Assembly (NCBI GenBank): GCA_964436765.1
Contig: CAYTEH010000001.1
Coordinates: 17,151-81,150 of the forward strand
Length of the DNA stretch: 64,000 nt
From: CAYTEH01 sp964436765
Lineage (GTDB): Bacteria; Patescibacteriota; Gracilibacteria; Peribacterales; Peribacteraceae
Direction: 5' to 3'
A program made the translations under genes and the position numbers. Within the stretch, counting starts at the first letter, position 1. Every line of letters starts with the position of its first letter. This document shows, piece after piece, positions 8,709 through 16,126 of the stretch. The notes beneath the pieces were generated by a model. It had not been told where the DNA came from, made no database searches, and saw only the letters and a list, made by a program, of their open reading frames with translations.

Positions 8709-9281
8709 CTAGAGATTGAGAAAAAGCCTATGGATCTCCGTTGCCCCTTTCACTTCGGGGTGGAAGGTGGAAGCCATGATCTTTCCTTGAACAGCCAATA
8801 CGGGTTGAGCCCTGATTGAAGCCAATATTGATACCTCGCTCCCGGAAGCTGTTATTTTCGGAGCACGAATGAAAGAGACAGGTACTGGCTTAGGTATGCC
8901 AATGATCTTTACATCGGTCTCGAAACTATCGACCTGCGAACCATAGGCATTTCGATCGATGGTAATTGAGATCAGCCCTAAGGGCTGCGGAGAGTTTTTA
9001 CCCGTGACTTTTGAAGAAACAATGATGGCGCCTGCGCATGTGCCGAAGACAGGCATCCCATTTTTCGCTCGTTTGATAATGGCCGCATCGAGACCGGATA
9101 GCTTTAAGAACCTGCTGATGACCGTGCTCTCGCCTCCGGGGATAATCAAACGATTGACCTGTTCGAGATCCTCGCAGGTCCTTACTTCCATCGAGGCGAC
9201 TTTGAGTTGCTTGAGGATGGCAGCATGTTCGGCGAAGTCGCCCTGGATCGCGAGGATGCCGACGGTCTGCTTCTTCGTCAT
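8709..9281 (-). CDS. pdxT: Pyridoxal 5'-phosphate synthase glutaminase subunit
   Basis: 190 residues. It supplies ammonia from glutamine to PdxS in the ribose-5-phosphate-dependent PLP pathway. Seen: 'LAIQGDFAEH', 'IPGGESTVISRFL', nucleophile Cys in 'GTCAGAIIV', and the His-Glu pair in 'STFHPEV'. It lies 85 bp downstream of pdxS on the same strand, separated by a palindromic repeat. TATACT lies exactly 6 nt before its ATG, so it probably has its own leaderless promoter. Confidence 0.94.
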   Translation of the reverse strand: MTKKQTVGILAIQGDFAEHAAILKQLKVASMEVRTCEDLEQVNRLIIPGGESTVISRFLKLSGLDAAIIKRAKNGMPVFGTCAGAIIVSSKVTGKNSPQPLGLISITIDRNAYGSQVDSFETDVKIIGIPKPVPVSFIRAPKITASGSEVSILASIRAQPVLAVQGKIMASTFHPEVKGATEIHRLFLNL

Positions 9282-9287
9282 ATTCTA

Positions 9288-9293
9288 AGTATA
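9288..9293 (-). promoter_or_regulatory. Predicted -10 box of leaderless pdxT
   Basis: TATACT on the minus strand, 6 nt upstream of the pdxT ATG, inside the pdxS-pdxT spacer. Confidence 0.55.
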
Positions 9294-9294
9294 G

Positions 9295-9363
9295 ATGTCA
9301 TGGTGAGCGGAAACGAACCATGAGAGTTCGCATGTCGCCCTTCGTCTCCGCTGAAGGTGACAT
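9295..9363. repeat. Palindromic repeat (ATGTCA...TGACAT)
   Basis: Left arm 9295-9317 (ATGTCATGGTGAGCGGAAAC and on) pairs with right arm 9341-9363 (TTCGTCTCCGCTGAAGGTGA and on) over about 23 nt with few mismatches. It fills the pdxS-pdxT spacer. The TGTCAT/TGAGC core matches the element at 44.5 kb, so this is a dispersed family. Confidence 0.7.
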
Positions 9364-9365
9364 GC

Positions 9366-10238
9366 TTACCAGCCTCTTTCCTGCATCTGCGTCTCTAGGC
9401 TGGAAATCTCCAAACCCGGCATGGCCTGAGGCAGCCCCGTGGAGATCTCCGCAAGCTTCTTGGCATCTTTGTAGTGGATGGTGGCAAGCACGATAGCCTC
9501 GGCAGTCTTCTTGGGGTTGGATGACTTGAAGATGCCCGAGCCCACGAAGACGCCCTCGGCACCCAGGCCCATGAGCAGCGCGGCATCGGCGGGGGTGGCC
9601 ACGCCTCCCGCGACAAACGTCACGACGGGAAGGCGCTGGTCTTTTTTAACCTTCTTCACAAGCTCCAACGGCACCCGCTCGACTTCGCACCAGGCCTGAA
9701 GCGTATTGCCTTCCATGTGTTTCAGTTCCTCGATTTCGGCTTTGATCAACTTCAGATGACGAACAGCCTCCACGACATTGCCCGTGCCCGCCTCGCCCTT
9801 GGTCCTGATCATCGCAGCGCCCTCATTGACCCTCCGTAACGCCTCTCCCAGGTTCTTGGCCCCGCAGACGAATGGGATTTTGAACTGGCTCTTGTCGACG
9901 TGATCAAACGGATCGGCGGGCGTGAGCACTTCCGATTCGTCGATAAAGTCGATGCTGAGCGCCTCGAGGATCCTCGCCTCTGCCGTGTGGCCGATACGTA
10001 CTTTTGCCATGACGGGAATGCTGACCGCCTTTTGGATCGCTTTGATCAGCTTGGGGTCGCTCATGCGTGCGACTCCCCCGCTTGCCCGGATATCGCTTGG
10101 CACACGCTCCAATGCCATCACTGCGCAGGCTCCCGCCTTCTCGGCCAGTATGGCCTGCTCGGGGGTGACCACGTCCATGATCACACCGCCTTTGAGCATG
10201 CGCGCGAGGTCCTCACCGAGGATGTTTTTCTTAGCCAT
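9366..10238 (-). CDS. pdxS: Pyridoxal 5'-phosphate synthase synthase subunit
   Basis: 290 residues. It makes PLP from ribose 5-phosphate, glyceraldehyde 3-phosphate and ammonia, as a dodecamer with PdxT. Family text is clear: 'GGVIMDVVTPEQAILAEKAG', 'RVPSDIRASGGVARMSDP', 'PVMAKVRIGH' (first catalytic Lys), 'IDESEVLTPADP', 'FVCGAKNLGEALRR', 'AAMIRTKGEAGTG' (second catalytic Lys). TACAAT lies 8 nt upstream of the ATG. De novo PLP synthesis is uncommon in reduced genomes. Confidence 0.96.
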   Translation of the reverse strand: MAKKNILGEDLARMLKGGVIMDVVTPEQAILAEKAGACAVMALERVPSDIRASGGVARMSDPKLIKAIQKAVSIPVMAKVRIGHTAEARILEALSIDFIDESEVLTPADPFDHVDKSQFKIPFVCGAKNLGEALRRVNEGAAMIRTKGEAGTGNVVEAVRHLKLIKAEIEELKHMEGNTLQAWCEVERVPLELVKKVKKDQRLPVVTFVAGGVATPADAALLMGLGAEGVFVGSGIFKSSNPKKTAEAIVLATIHYKDAKKLAEISTGLPQAMPGLEISSLETQMQERGW

Positions 10239-10261
10239 GGACGCGAATTGTACTGAAAATC

Positions 10262-10342
10262 TGGTCGGGACGAAAGGACCCTGCGCTCCGCTCAGGGCAA
10301 GCTCGAACCTCTTTGGCTTGCCATGAGGAGCCTAGCGACGAA
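10262..10342. repeat. Variant unit of the tRNA-Pro-linked repeat
   Basis: Begins with 18 nt (TGGTCGGGACGAAAGGAC) identical to the complement of the tRNA-Pro CCA end, acceptor and T-stem. A different 63-nt body with a CCCTGCG...GCTCAGGG palindrome follows. It immediately precedes the two identical 113-bp units. Confidence 0.7.
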
Positions 10343-10568
10343 TGGTCGGGACGAAAGGACTCCCTTCGACGGGCTCAGGGTAAACTTCTCGTCCTTTCGC
10401 TTCAGGCAGGTACACGACGAAAGACCATCACGACGTAGCCGTAGGCGAAGACAAATGGTCGGGACGAAAGGACTCCCTTCGACGGGCTCAGGGTAAACTT
10501 CTCGTCCTTTCGCTTCAGGCAGGTACACGACGAAAGACCATCACGACGTAGCCGTAGGCGAAGACAAA
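10343..10568. repeat. Two identical 113-bp tandem units abutting tRNA-Pro
   Basis: Units 10343-10455 and 10456-10568 are identical as read. Each starts with TGGTCGGGACGAAAGGACTC, the complement of the last 20 nt of tRNA-Pro, and the tRNA starts at the next period (10569). Inside each unit CGAAAGGAC and GTCCTTTCG can pair around a CCCTTCGACGGGCTCAGGG palindrome. The first 54 nt occur again at the right edge of the window. Confidence 0.9.
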
Positions 10569-10645
10569 TGGTCGGGACGAAAGGACTCGAACCTTCGGCC
10601 TCCTGGTCCCAAACCAGGCGCTCTAGCCAACTGAGCTACGTCCCG
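10569..10645 (-). tRNA. tRNA-Pro (UGG)
   Basis: Complete cloverleaf with encoded CCA: acceptor CGGGACG/CGTCCCG, D stem GCTC/GAGC, anticodon stem CCTGG/CCAGG around TTTGGGA, T stem GAAGG/CCTTT. TATAAT lies 9 nt upstream of the mature 5' end. Its 3' 20 nt are copied into the adjoining tandem repeats. Confidence 0.97.
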
Positions 10646-10688
10646 CCGAACGTTATTATACCGTAAAAAACTGGATAGTGCTTTCTGA

Positions 10689-12146
10689 TCATCGGTGCCC
10701 CAGGAGCTCCCTGTGCAGCCCCGTCGCGAAGGCCGCGAACGGGATCATGACGGCTACCAGAGCGAGACCGCCGAGAATCGTGCCTGCGGTGGTCATGAGG
10801 GGAGCAGTGACCGAGAGGAAGAGCCCCAGGATTGCCGAGAAGACCGCGCACTTCCCCAGTGCACTCCACCTGAGCGTGATCGCGCTGATTTTGAGCGTTT
10901 GGGGGACCAGCGCCGCGGCCAGGATAACGTGAACAACGATGAGCGCCCACGCTGCGCCCACGAAGCCGTACGCGGGCGTCCAGAGGACATTCAGCAGGAC
11001 GGTCAGAACCACGCCGCCCGCGAGCGTCACGAGCAGGCTGCGCCAGGCGTGCTTCGCCAGCGCGACGTAGAAGCAGAAGAGCACGATGCCGTTGAGGAAC
11101 ATCGGAATGCTCATCAGCTCCAGTGCTCGATCGGTCCCCGCCAGCTCCGGTGTCGTCAGGTAGTCCCGAGTCGCAAACAGCAGCGTGAGGGGCACCGACC
11201 AGAAGTAGGAGAAGAGCAGGAAGATCATCCCGAGCACGATGAGGATGAAAAACGTTTTGCCCAGAAGATCGCGAACATCCTCGTTGTCCGACAGTCGTTT
11301 GCTGAGGATGGGAAGAACCGAGTTGAGTAGGAACGTGGGTACGAGAAAGGCCATGTCCTCCACCCGTCCCGCGAAGCCATAGTGTGCGTTCTGCAGGGCG
11401 AAATCGGGGCGCAGGAGCGAGATGAAGGCGACATCGAGCTGGCGGTACAGGCTGATGAAGAGATACGCGCCGCCGTAGGGCGCCGCGAGAAGCAGCATGC
11501 GTTTGAGGAGCACGGGATCGAAGTGCGGTCGGATCTTCATCAGTAATTCGGCGTACACAAACGAAATCAGGAAGAGGAGCGCCGCCCCCGCGCCACCGAT
11601 CCACAAAAAGGCCTCATAGACGCGCGCGTCGGTGCTCAGGCGCACGCCCATCCAGATGAATATACCGATGCCGATTGTGCTCAGTGCGCGCTGCATCACT
11701 TCGGCGATAAAGACGAACTGCATTTTGTAGTGGATCTGGAACACGGCGCGCAGGACCCCTGCCAGCAGCGTGAAGAACGGAACGAGCGCCGCGATCGCGA
11801 TGCCCGTCGGGAATGGCGTCCCCTGCCACGCAGGGACGATGAACGCGAACAGGATCGCCGACCCGAGCGAGAGCAGCGTGATACCGAACCGCAGCACCAG
11901 CAGCGTTCCGAGAATTTTCTCCTTCTCCTTTGCTTTGCTCACCTCCCGTACCGATACCGCGTACAGGCCGAAATCCGCGAGGATCGCAAAGATCTGCAGG
12001 TAGCCGAATGCGGAATTGTAGAATCCGGCGAGCTCCTTGCTGAGCCCGATCGCCACAAACTTCGCGGCCACGATGCTGAGCGCCGCCATGATCACCTGGC
12101 TCGCGATCTGCCAGAGCGTGGATGTGGCGATGTGACGGGTGGACAT
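10689..12146 (-). CDS. Polysaccharide/lipid flippase of the MOP superfamily
   Basis: 485 residues with about 12-14 TM helices, e.g. 'QIASQVIMAALSIVAAKFVAIGL' at the N-terminus, matching Wzx/MurJ-type exporters in length and topology. It probably moves lipid-linked glycans (S-layer polymer or peptidoglycan precursor) across the membrane; which one cannot be told. The ATG at 12146 is chosen because TATACT lies 8 nt upstream. Longer in-frame starts at 12167 and 12281 would cover that promoter and an inverted repeat. It is divergent from priA. Confidence 0.78.
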   Translation of the reverse strand: MSTRHIATSTLWQIASQVIMAALSIVAAKFVAIGLSKELAGFYNSAFGYLQIFAILADFGLYAVSVREVSKAKEKEKILGTLLVLRFGITLLSLGSAILFAFIVPAWQGTPFPTGIAIAALVPFFTLLAGVLRAVFQIHYKMQFVFIAEVMQRALSTIGIGIFIWMGVRLSTDARVYEAFLWIGGAGAALLFLISFVYAELLMKIRPHFDPVLLKRMLLLAAPYGGAYLFISLYRQLDVAFISLLRPDFALQNAHYGFAGRVEDMAFLVPTFLLNSVLPILSKRLSDNEDVRDLLGKTFFILIVLGMIFLLFSYFWSVPLTLLFATRDYLTTPELAGTDRALELMSIPMFLNGIVLFCFYVALAKHAWRSLLVTLAGGVVLTVLLNVLWTPAYGFVGAAWALIVVHVILAAALVPQTLKISAITLRWSALGKCAVFSAILGLFLSVTAPLMTTAGTILGGLALVAVMIPFAAFATGLHRELLGHR

Positions 12147-12159
12147 GGACGTGGAGTAT

Positions 12160-12271
12160 ACCTCCATCCCCCGCTCCTTCCTCCACAGGAGGACGGGGAG
12201 CTCTCGACGTATTTCAATAAGTAGTTTCCCCTTCTTCTTTGAGGAGGAGGTAGGGGTGGAGGATGGTGTAC
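12160..12271. repeat. Pyrimidine/purine-skewed inverted repeat between divergent starts
   Basis: CTCC-rich left arm (about 12160-12186) faces a GAGG-rich right arm (about 12241-12271: GAGGAGGAGGTAGGGGTGGA), which are imperfect reverse complements. It separates the flippase and priA starts and resembles the other long inverted repeats of the window in design, not in sequence. Confidence 0.45.
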
Positions 12272-12327
12272 ACATGTTCACCTTTTACCTTTTCTTCTCG
12301 TATTCAGAGGCGCATGATGGTTTCCTC

Positions 12328-14463
12328 ATGCGCTATACCGTCGTCACATCATCGAAGTCCTCGGGTATCGGCAACGGTCTTACCTATGAGCTGAATGGAT
12401 CCGAATTGACCGCCGGCCAGCCCGTACGTGTGCCGCTTCGCAATACGCTTGTGGAGGGAATCGTCCTTGCAAGGCAGGAAGCGGCGCAGGAGCGGGAGTA
12501 CGACGTGAAGCAGATTTCCGAGATTCTCGGAAGCGATCCCCTTCTCTCCCCCGCAGCGCTCAATACGGTGAGCTGGATGTCGTCGTATTACTGTTGTTCG
12601 CTCCGACAGGCCCTTGGGGTCTGGCTCCCGCCGGTGCCCTGGTCGAACGCGCTGCCGAGGGACGCCGCCGGGTTCATGCTCGCGAACGCCTCAGTGCCCG
12701 TGACGACCGCTAAGCAGCAGGCGGTCGTGGATGCCCTGCTTGGCAGGGAATGGATGTCGCGTTCGGATCTCGTGAACGAAAGCGGAGCCAGTCCGGCAGT
12801 ACTCCGGACGCTGCTCAAGAAGGGTGTTCTCCGCGAGGAACGACGACGCCCCGAGCCTGCTCCGCCCGTGAACATGAAGAACGTGCCGTTGCTTGCGGTC
12901 CCCACGCTCAGTCCTGCCCAGGAGGCGGTGTACGAGTCGATGACTCGCGACGAGCGACCGTCGCTTCTCTTTGGCATCACCGGTTCGGGCAAAACCGAAA
13001 TCTATGCCCGGATGATCGCGAGCACCGTACTGCAGGGAAAGCAGGCCATCCTGCTGCTTCCCGAAATTCTTCTCACCGAGAACTTCATCGAGCGGTTCGA
13101 GAAGCTCCTTCGCCGCGACTCCATTGCGATGATCCACAGTCGCCTCACGCCGGCCCAGCGCAGAAGCGAGTGGCAGCGCATACACGGGGGCGAGGTATCG
13201 CTCGTGATCGGTTCGCGCAGCGCGCTCTTCTCTCCGCTTCGCAATCCAGGACTCGTGATTCTGGACGAAGAGCATGAATGGACGTACAAAAACGAGCAGG
13301 CTCCGCGGTATCACGCTCGCGAGACGGCCGAGACGTATTGTCGTTTCGCGAAGGCAAAGCTCGTCCTTGGTTCGGCAACGCCGTCACTGGAATCGTGGGC
13401 CAGAGCAAAATCAGACCGGTATCACCTTGCGCGCCTTCCGATGCGTTATGGCGAGCAGCCGCTTCCGGACGTCCGCTTGATTGATCTGGCCGATGCGGAG
13501 TTCGGCAATGCATACCCGCTCACCCAGACGCTCATCGCAGCGATCAAAAGCAGGCTTGAGAAAAAGGAGCAATCGGTGCTGTTCCTGAACCGGAGAGGCG
13601 TCGCGACCGCGCTTCTCTGCCTCCAGTGCCGGCGCCGCGTCATTTGTCCCGATTCCCAGCTCCCCTATTCCCTGCATCACACCCACTCGGGGCGTCCGTA
13701 CCTGCTGGATCATACGACAGGCATGATGGCCGACGTTCCCGCGGAGTGCCCGCATTGCCACAGCACGCGGCTCCACAGTATCGGGGCCGGGACTCAGCGG
13801 ATAGAACTGTTGCTCCAGAAGATATTTCCCTCCGCCCGCATCATCCGGGCCGACAGCGATACCATTCAGCACCCCGAGGAGATCCGCACACTCCTCCGGA
13901 AAATGCGCCAGAACGAGGCAGACATTCTCCTGGGGACGCAGTCCGTGGTGAAGGGGCTGGATCTGCCGAATGTGACGCTTGCAGCGGTACTGGTGGCCGA
14001 TGTGGGCCTGTCGCTTCCGCACTTTCGCGCCGGTGAGCGCATCTTCCAGCTGCTGACGCAGCTGACGGGCCGCAGCGGCCGCGCGAAGCCGGGCGAGGTA
14101 CTCATTCAGACGTTCCGCCCCGAAGCGCCCGAAATCATGGCGGCGGCAAAGCACGAGACCGAAAAATACATGGAGAACGAACTCAAGATGCGGATCTACG
14201 GCGGGTATCCGCCGGCCTCCACCATCGTGCGTCTCATCGCGCGGGGGGACGACGCCGAGCGGCATGCAAAAAAAGCGTACGTCCAGGCGAGCGCCGCAAT
14301 GATGAAGCTCCGCAACGACATCAAAGTGACGGTGGCGCCCACGCTCTTCGGGGGCGGCAAAATCTGGCATGTGCTTCTGCGCGGGGCCGACCCGCAGTCG
14401 CTCTTAGGTTCGATTGACCTGAAGAATGTGGCTGTGGATGTAGACCCAGTTGAGACTGTGTAG
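12328..14463 (+). CDS. priA: Primosomal replication restart helicase PriA
   Basis: 711 residues. Seen: Walker A 'FGITGSGKTEIYA', Walker B 'ILDEEHEWTYKNE', 'LGSATPSLESW', and C-terminal helicase text 'VLFLNRRGVATALLCLQC', 'GAGTQRIE', 'LLGTQSVVKGLDLPNV' and 'LTGRSGRAKPGEV'. PriA binds stalled forks and reloads the replisome. The zinc region is unusual: the outer CxxC pairs (CLQC, CPHC) are intact, but the inner site is reduced to one Cys (CPDS, then LLDHTTG). CATGAT lies 9 nt before the ATG at 12328. Confidence 0.93.
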   Translation: MRYTVVTSSKSSGIGNGLTYELNGSELTAGQPVRVPLRNTLVEGIVLARQEAAQEREYDVKQISEILGSDPLLSPAALNTVSWMSSYYCCSLRQALGVWLPPVPWSNALPRDAAGFMLANASVPVTTAKQQAVVDALLGREWMSRSDLVNESGASPAVLRTLLKKGVLREERRRPEPAPPVNMKNVPLLAVPTLSPAQEAVYESMTRDERPSLLFGITGSGKTEIYARMIASTVLQGKQAILLLPEILLTENFIERFEKLLRRDSIAMIHSRLTPAQRRSEWQRIHGGEVSLVIGSRSALFSPLRNPGLVILDEEHEWTYKNEQAPRYHARETAETYCRFAKAKLVLGSATPSLESWARAKSDRYHLARLPMRYGEQPLPDVRLIDLADAEFGNAYPLTQTLIAAIKSRLEKKEQSVLFLNRRGVATALLCLQCRRRVICPDSQLPYSLHHTHSGRPYLLDHTTGMMADVPAECPHCHSTRLHSIGAGTQRIELLLQKIFPSARIIRADSDTIQHPEEIRTLLRKMRQNEADILLGTQSVVKGLDLPNVTLAAVLVADVGLSLPHFRAGERIFQLLTQLTGRSGRAKPGEVLIQTFRPEAPEIMAAAKHETEKYMENELKMRIYGGYPPASTIVRLIARGDDAERHAKKAYVQASAAMMKLRNDIKVTVAPTLFGGGKIWHVLLRGADPQSLLGSIDLKNVAVDVDPVETV

Positions 14464-14467
14464 CTTT

Positions 14468-14573
14468 CTAAGATTTACGTTTAAAGTTTAAGGGACGACC
14501 AAAAATCACAATGCAAAATTTTACATCTTTATTTTTTAGGCTTCCATGCTTCGCTTACACTTTAATCTTAGAC
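14468..14573. repeat. AT-rich intergenic inverted repeat after priA
   Basis: CTAAGATTTACGTTTAAAGT (from 14468) faces ACACTTTAATCTTAG (to about 14573) across an AT-rich centre. The 184-bp priA-aquaporin spacer holds nothing else that I recognise. It may act as the priA terminator. Confidence 0.5.
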
Positions 14574-14647
14574 CTTCAATTCCAAAATCGTCACTGGATC
14601 ATTTATCTGTGCGTCGCTAGCCTGCTCTGAGTTTCCCCCCATCATCG

Positions 14648-15256
14648 ATGCCGTACAACCGCTATCTCGCCGAAATGCTCGGCGCCTTCGCACTCACCTT
14701 CGTAGTGTGGCTTGCGACCGTCTTCCCTATGCCTGTTCCCGGTGCCGTTATGGCGGCGCTGACCCTGGGATTGTTCGTGTACCTCGTGGGAGGAGTGAGT
14801 GGTGCGCACCTGAACCCAGCCGTCACCATCGGGATCCTGAGCATCAAGAAAATCACACCGAAGGACGCCTCCATCTATGTTTTGGCGCAGTTTGCAGGCG
14901 CAAGCCTTGCGCTTCTCGTCGGCATGGGGCTCACTGGAAAAATGGCTTTTTTGCCGCATGAGGCAGATATCATTTCCGGTGTAGCGGAGGCGCTTGGTGC
15001 TTTCTTCCTGTGTTTTGCGGTTACGTCCGTTACGCTCAATAAAGTCCAGGCTGCAGCTGCTGGCGCTGTCGTCGGCGGGTCGCTCTTCATGGGCGTCTTC
15101 ATGGCATCGATCTTCAGCAACGGCATTTTAAACCCTGCAGTTGCGCTTGGAATCGGTTCTTTCGGTTCCATGTATATTCTCGGACCCGTCGTTGGCGCCG
15201 TTGCGGGAGCCTGGGTTGCACGCTGGATGCAGGCCGGAAAGAAAGCTGCGAAGTGA
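14648..15256 (+). CDS. Aquaporin-family (MIP) channel, atypical filter
   Basis: 202 residues with six TM helices and two half-helices carrying NPA boxes: 'HLNPAVTIG' (about residue 56) and 'ILNPAVALG' (about residue 160). It is shorter than AqpZ (231). In water channels and GlpF the second box reads NPAR, the Arg being part of the ar/R selectivity filter; here it is NPAV. The substrate is therefore uncertain (water, small neutral solute or gas). The leader just before the ATG contains a C-run (TTTCCCCCC) instead of a Shine-Dalgarno. Confidence 0.85.
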   Translation: MPYNRYLAEMLGAFALTFVVWLATVFPMPVPGAVMAALTLGLFVYLVGGVSGAHLNPAVTIGILSIKKITPKDASIYVLAQFAGASLALLVGMGLTGKMAFLPHEADIISGVAEALGAFFLCFAVTSVTLNKVQAAAAGAVVGGSLFMGVFMASIFSNGILNPAVALGIGSFGSMYILGPVVGAVAGAWVARWMQAGKKAAK

Positions 15257-15296
15257 TGGTTCAGCCCCCGGCCGACTCAGCACTCCATGACATGCG

Positions 15297-15761
15297 CTAC
15301 ATAGACCGCAGGTGGTGGAGAGCGATGCCGGCTGCGACTGCGACGTTCAGCGACTCCTTCGTTCCGAGCATTGGAATGAAGACCGCGTGGTCGCAGAGTG
15401 CAAGGATTTCTTTTGGGACGCCCGATAGTTCATGTCCGACGATGATGCATACTTTTTGATCCGGCGTGAACTTCGTGAGGGGGACGGCATCAGGAAGAAT
15501 CTCGAGCGCCACAATGGACCACCCCTCCTGTTTCAGTTGTTGCAGAACAGGGAGTGGGTCAGCCGCATGCTCCCAGGGCACGGTCGCTTCGGCCCCAAGG
15601 GCGGTTTTGGTGATTTCTTTGCGCGGCGGGTGGCCCGTGTATCCGGTTAAATACAGCTTCTCGACGGCAAGCGCGTCGCAGGTGCGGAAAAACGATCCGA
15701 CATTCCAGAGGGAACGGACATTGAACGCCAGAAGCCGTAGGCGGGTCTTTGAAGACGTCAC
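15297..15761 (-). CDS. SpoU-family RNA 2'-O-methyltransferase
   Basis: 154 residues, a minimal SPOUT enzyme with the three SpoU motifs: 'NVRSLWNVGSFFRTCDA' (motif 1), 'IIVGHELSGVP' (motif 2) and 'IPMLGTKESLNVAVAAGIAL' (motif 3). Length matches TrmL (157), which methylates the tRNA wobble ribose, but a TrmH-like or rRNA target cannot be excluded. The start is a GTG at 15761 with TAGACT exactly 6 nt upstream. The gene faces the aquaporin tail to tail. Confidence 0.88.
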   Translation of the reverse strand: MTSSKTRLRLLAFNVRSLWNVGSFFRTCDALAVEKLYLTGYTGHPPRKEITKTALGAEATVPWEHAADPLPVLQQLKQEGWSIVALEILPDAVPLTKFTPDQKVCIIVGHELSGVPKEILALCDHAVFIPMLGTKESLNVAVAAGIALHHLRSM

Positions 15762-15767
15762 GGATAC

Positions 15768-15773
15768 AGTCTA
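15768..15773 (-). promoter_or_regulatory. Predicted -10 box of leaderless GTG-started methyltransferase
   Basis: TAGACT on the minus strand, 6 nt upstream of the GTG. It decides the start of this gene, which has no ATG nearby. Confidence 0.55.
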
Positions 15774-16088
15774 TCACCCGCTGGACTGAAGCTCCGTACG
15801 ACGAAGGGACGACGGAATCATGTCCAGCGTTTCCCGTAATGCCGCGCGCAGGATTTGACCTTCCATGTAGTCCGTCATGAACCCCAGAGTTGCGGATACT
15901 TCGTCAAAATACCGGAGTACGGGCTCTTTCGGATGTTCCAGGAGCTGCGAGGCGAGATAGTGCGCTATCTCCCTGATCGCATTAACCTGCTTCTCCGGTG
16001 TTTTTGCCCTGTTAAGTGCAGACAGGCGCTGCTGGATCTCCCGTTTTGTCTGACCCTCGTTCGATTCAGGTGAATGGGTGTGTTCCAT
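15774..16088 (-). CDS. Small hypothetical protein
   Basis: 104 residues, family unknown. Charged N-terminus (His, Glu, Gln), then helical segments such as 'VNAIREIAHYLASQLLEH' and 'GQILRAALRETLDMI'; no signal peptide or TM segment. Unlike most genes here it has a GGAGG Shine-Dalgarno-like sequence about 5 nt before the ATG. It lies between the SpoU methylase and purQ on the same strand, so co-transcription is possible. Confidence 0.6.
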   Translation of the reverse strand: MEHTHSPESNEGQTKREIQQRLSALNRAKTPEKQVNAIREIAHYLASQLLEHPKEPVLRYFDEVSATLGFMTDYMEGQILRAALRETLDMIPSSLRRTELQSSG

Positions 16089-16126
16089 AGAACCTCCAAT
16101 GCTACTCCTGTTTTTTCAAACGTAAA

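Noticed and set aside
10262..10568. CRISPR-like array
   Set aside because: The units are adjacent, identical 113-bp repeats without unique spacers, and no cas genes are near.
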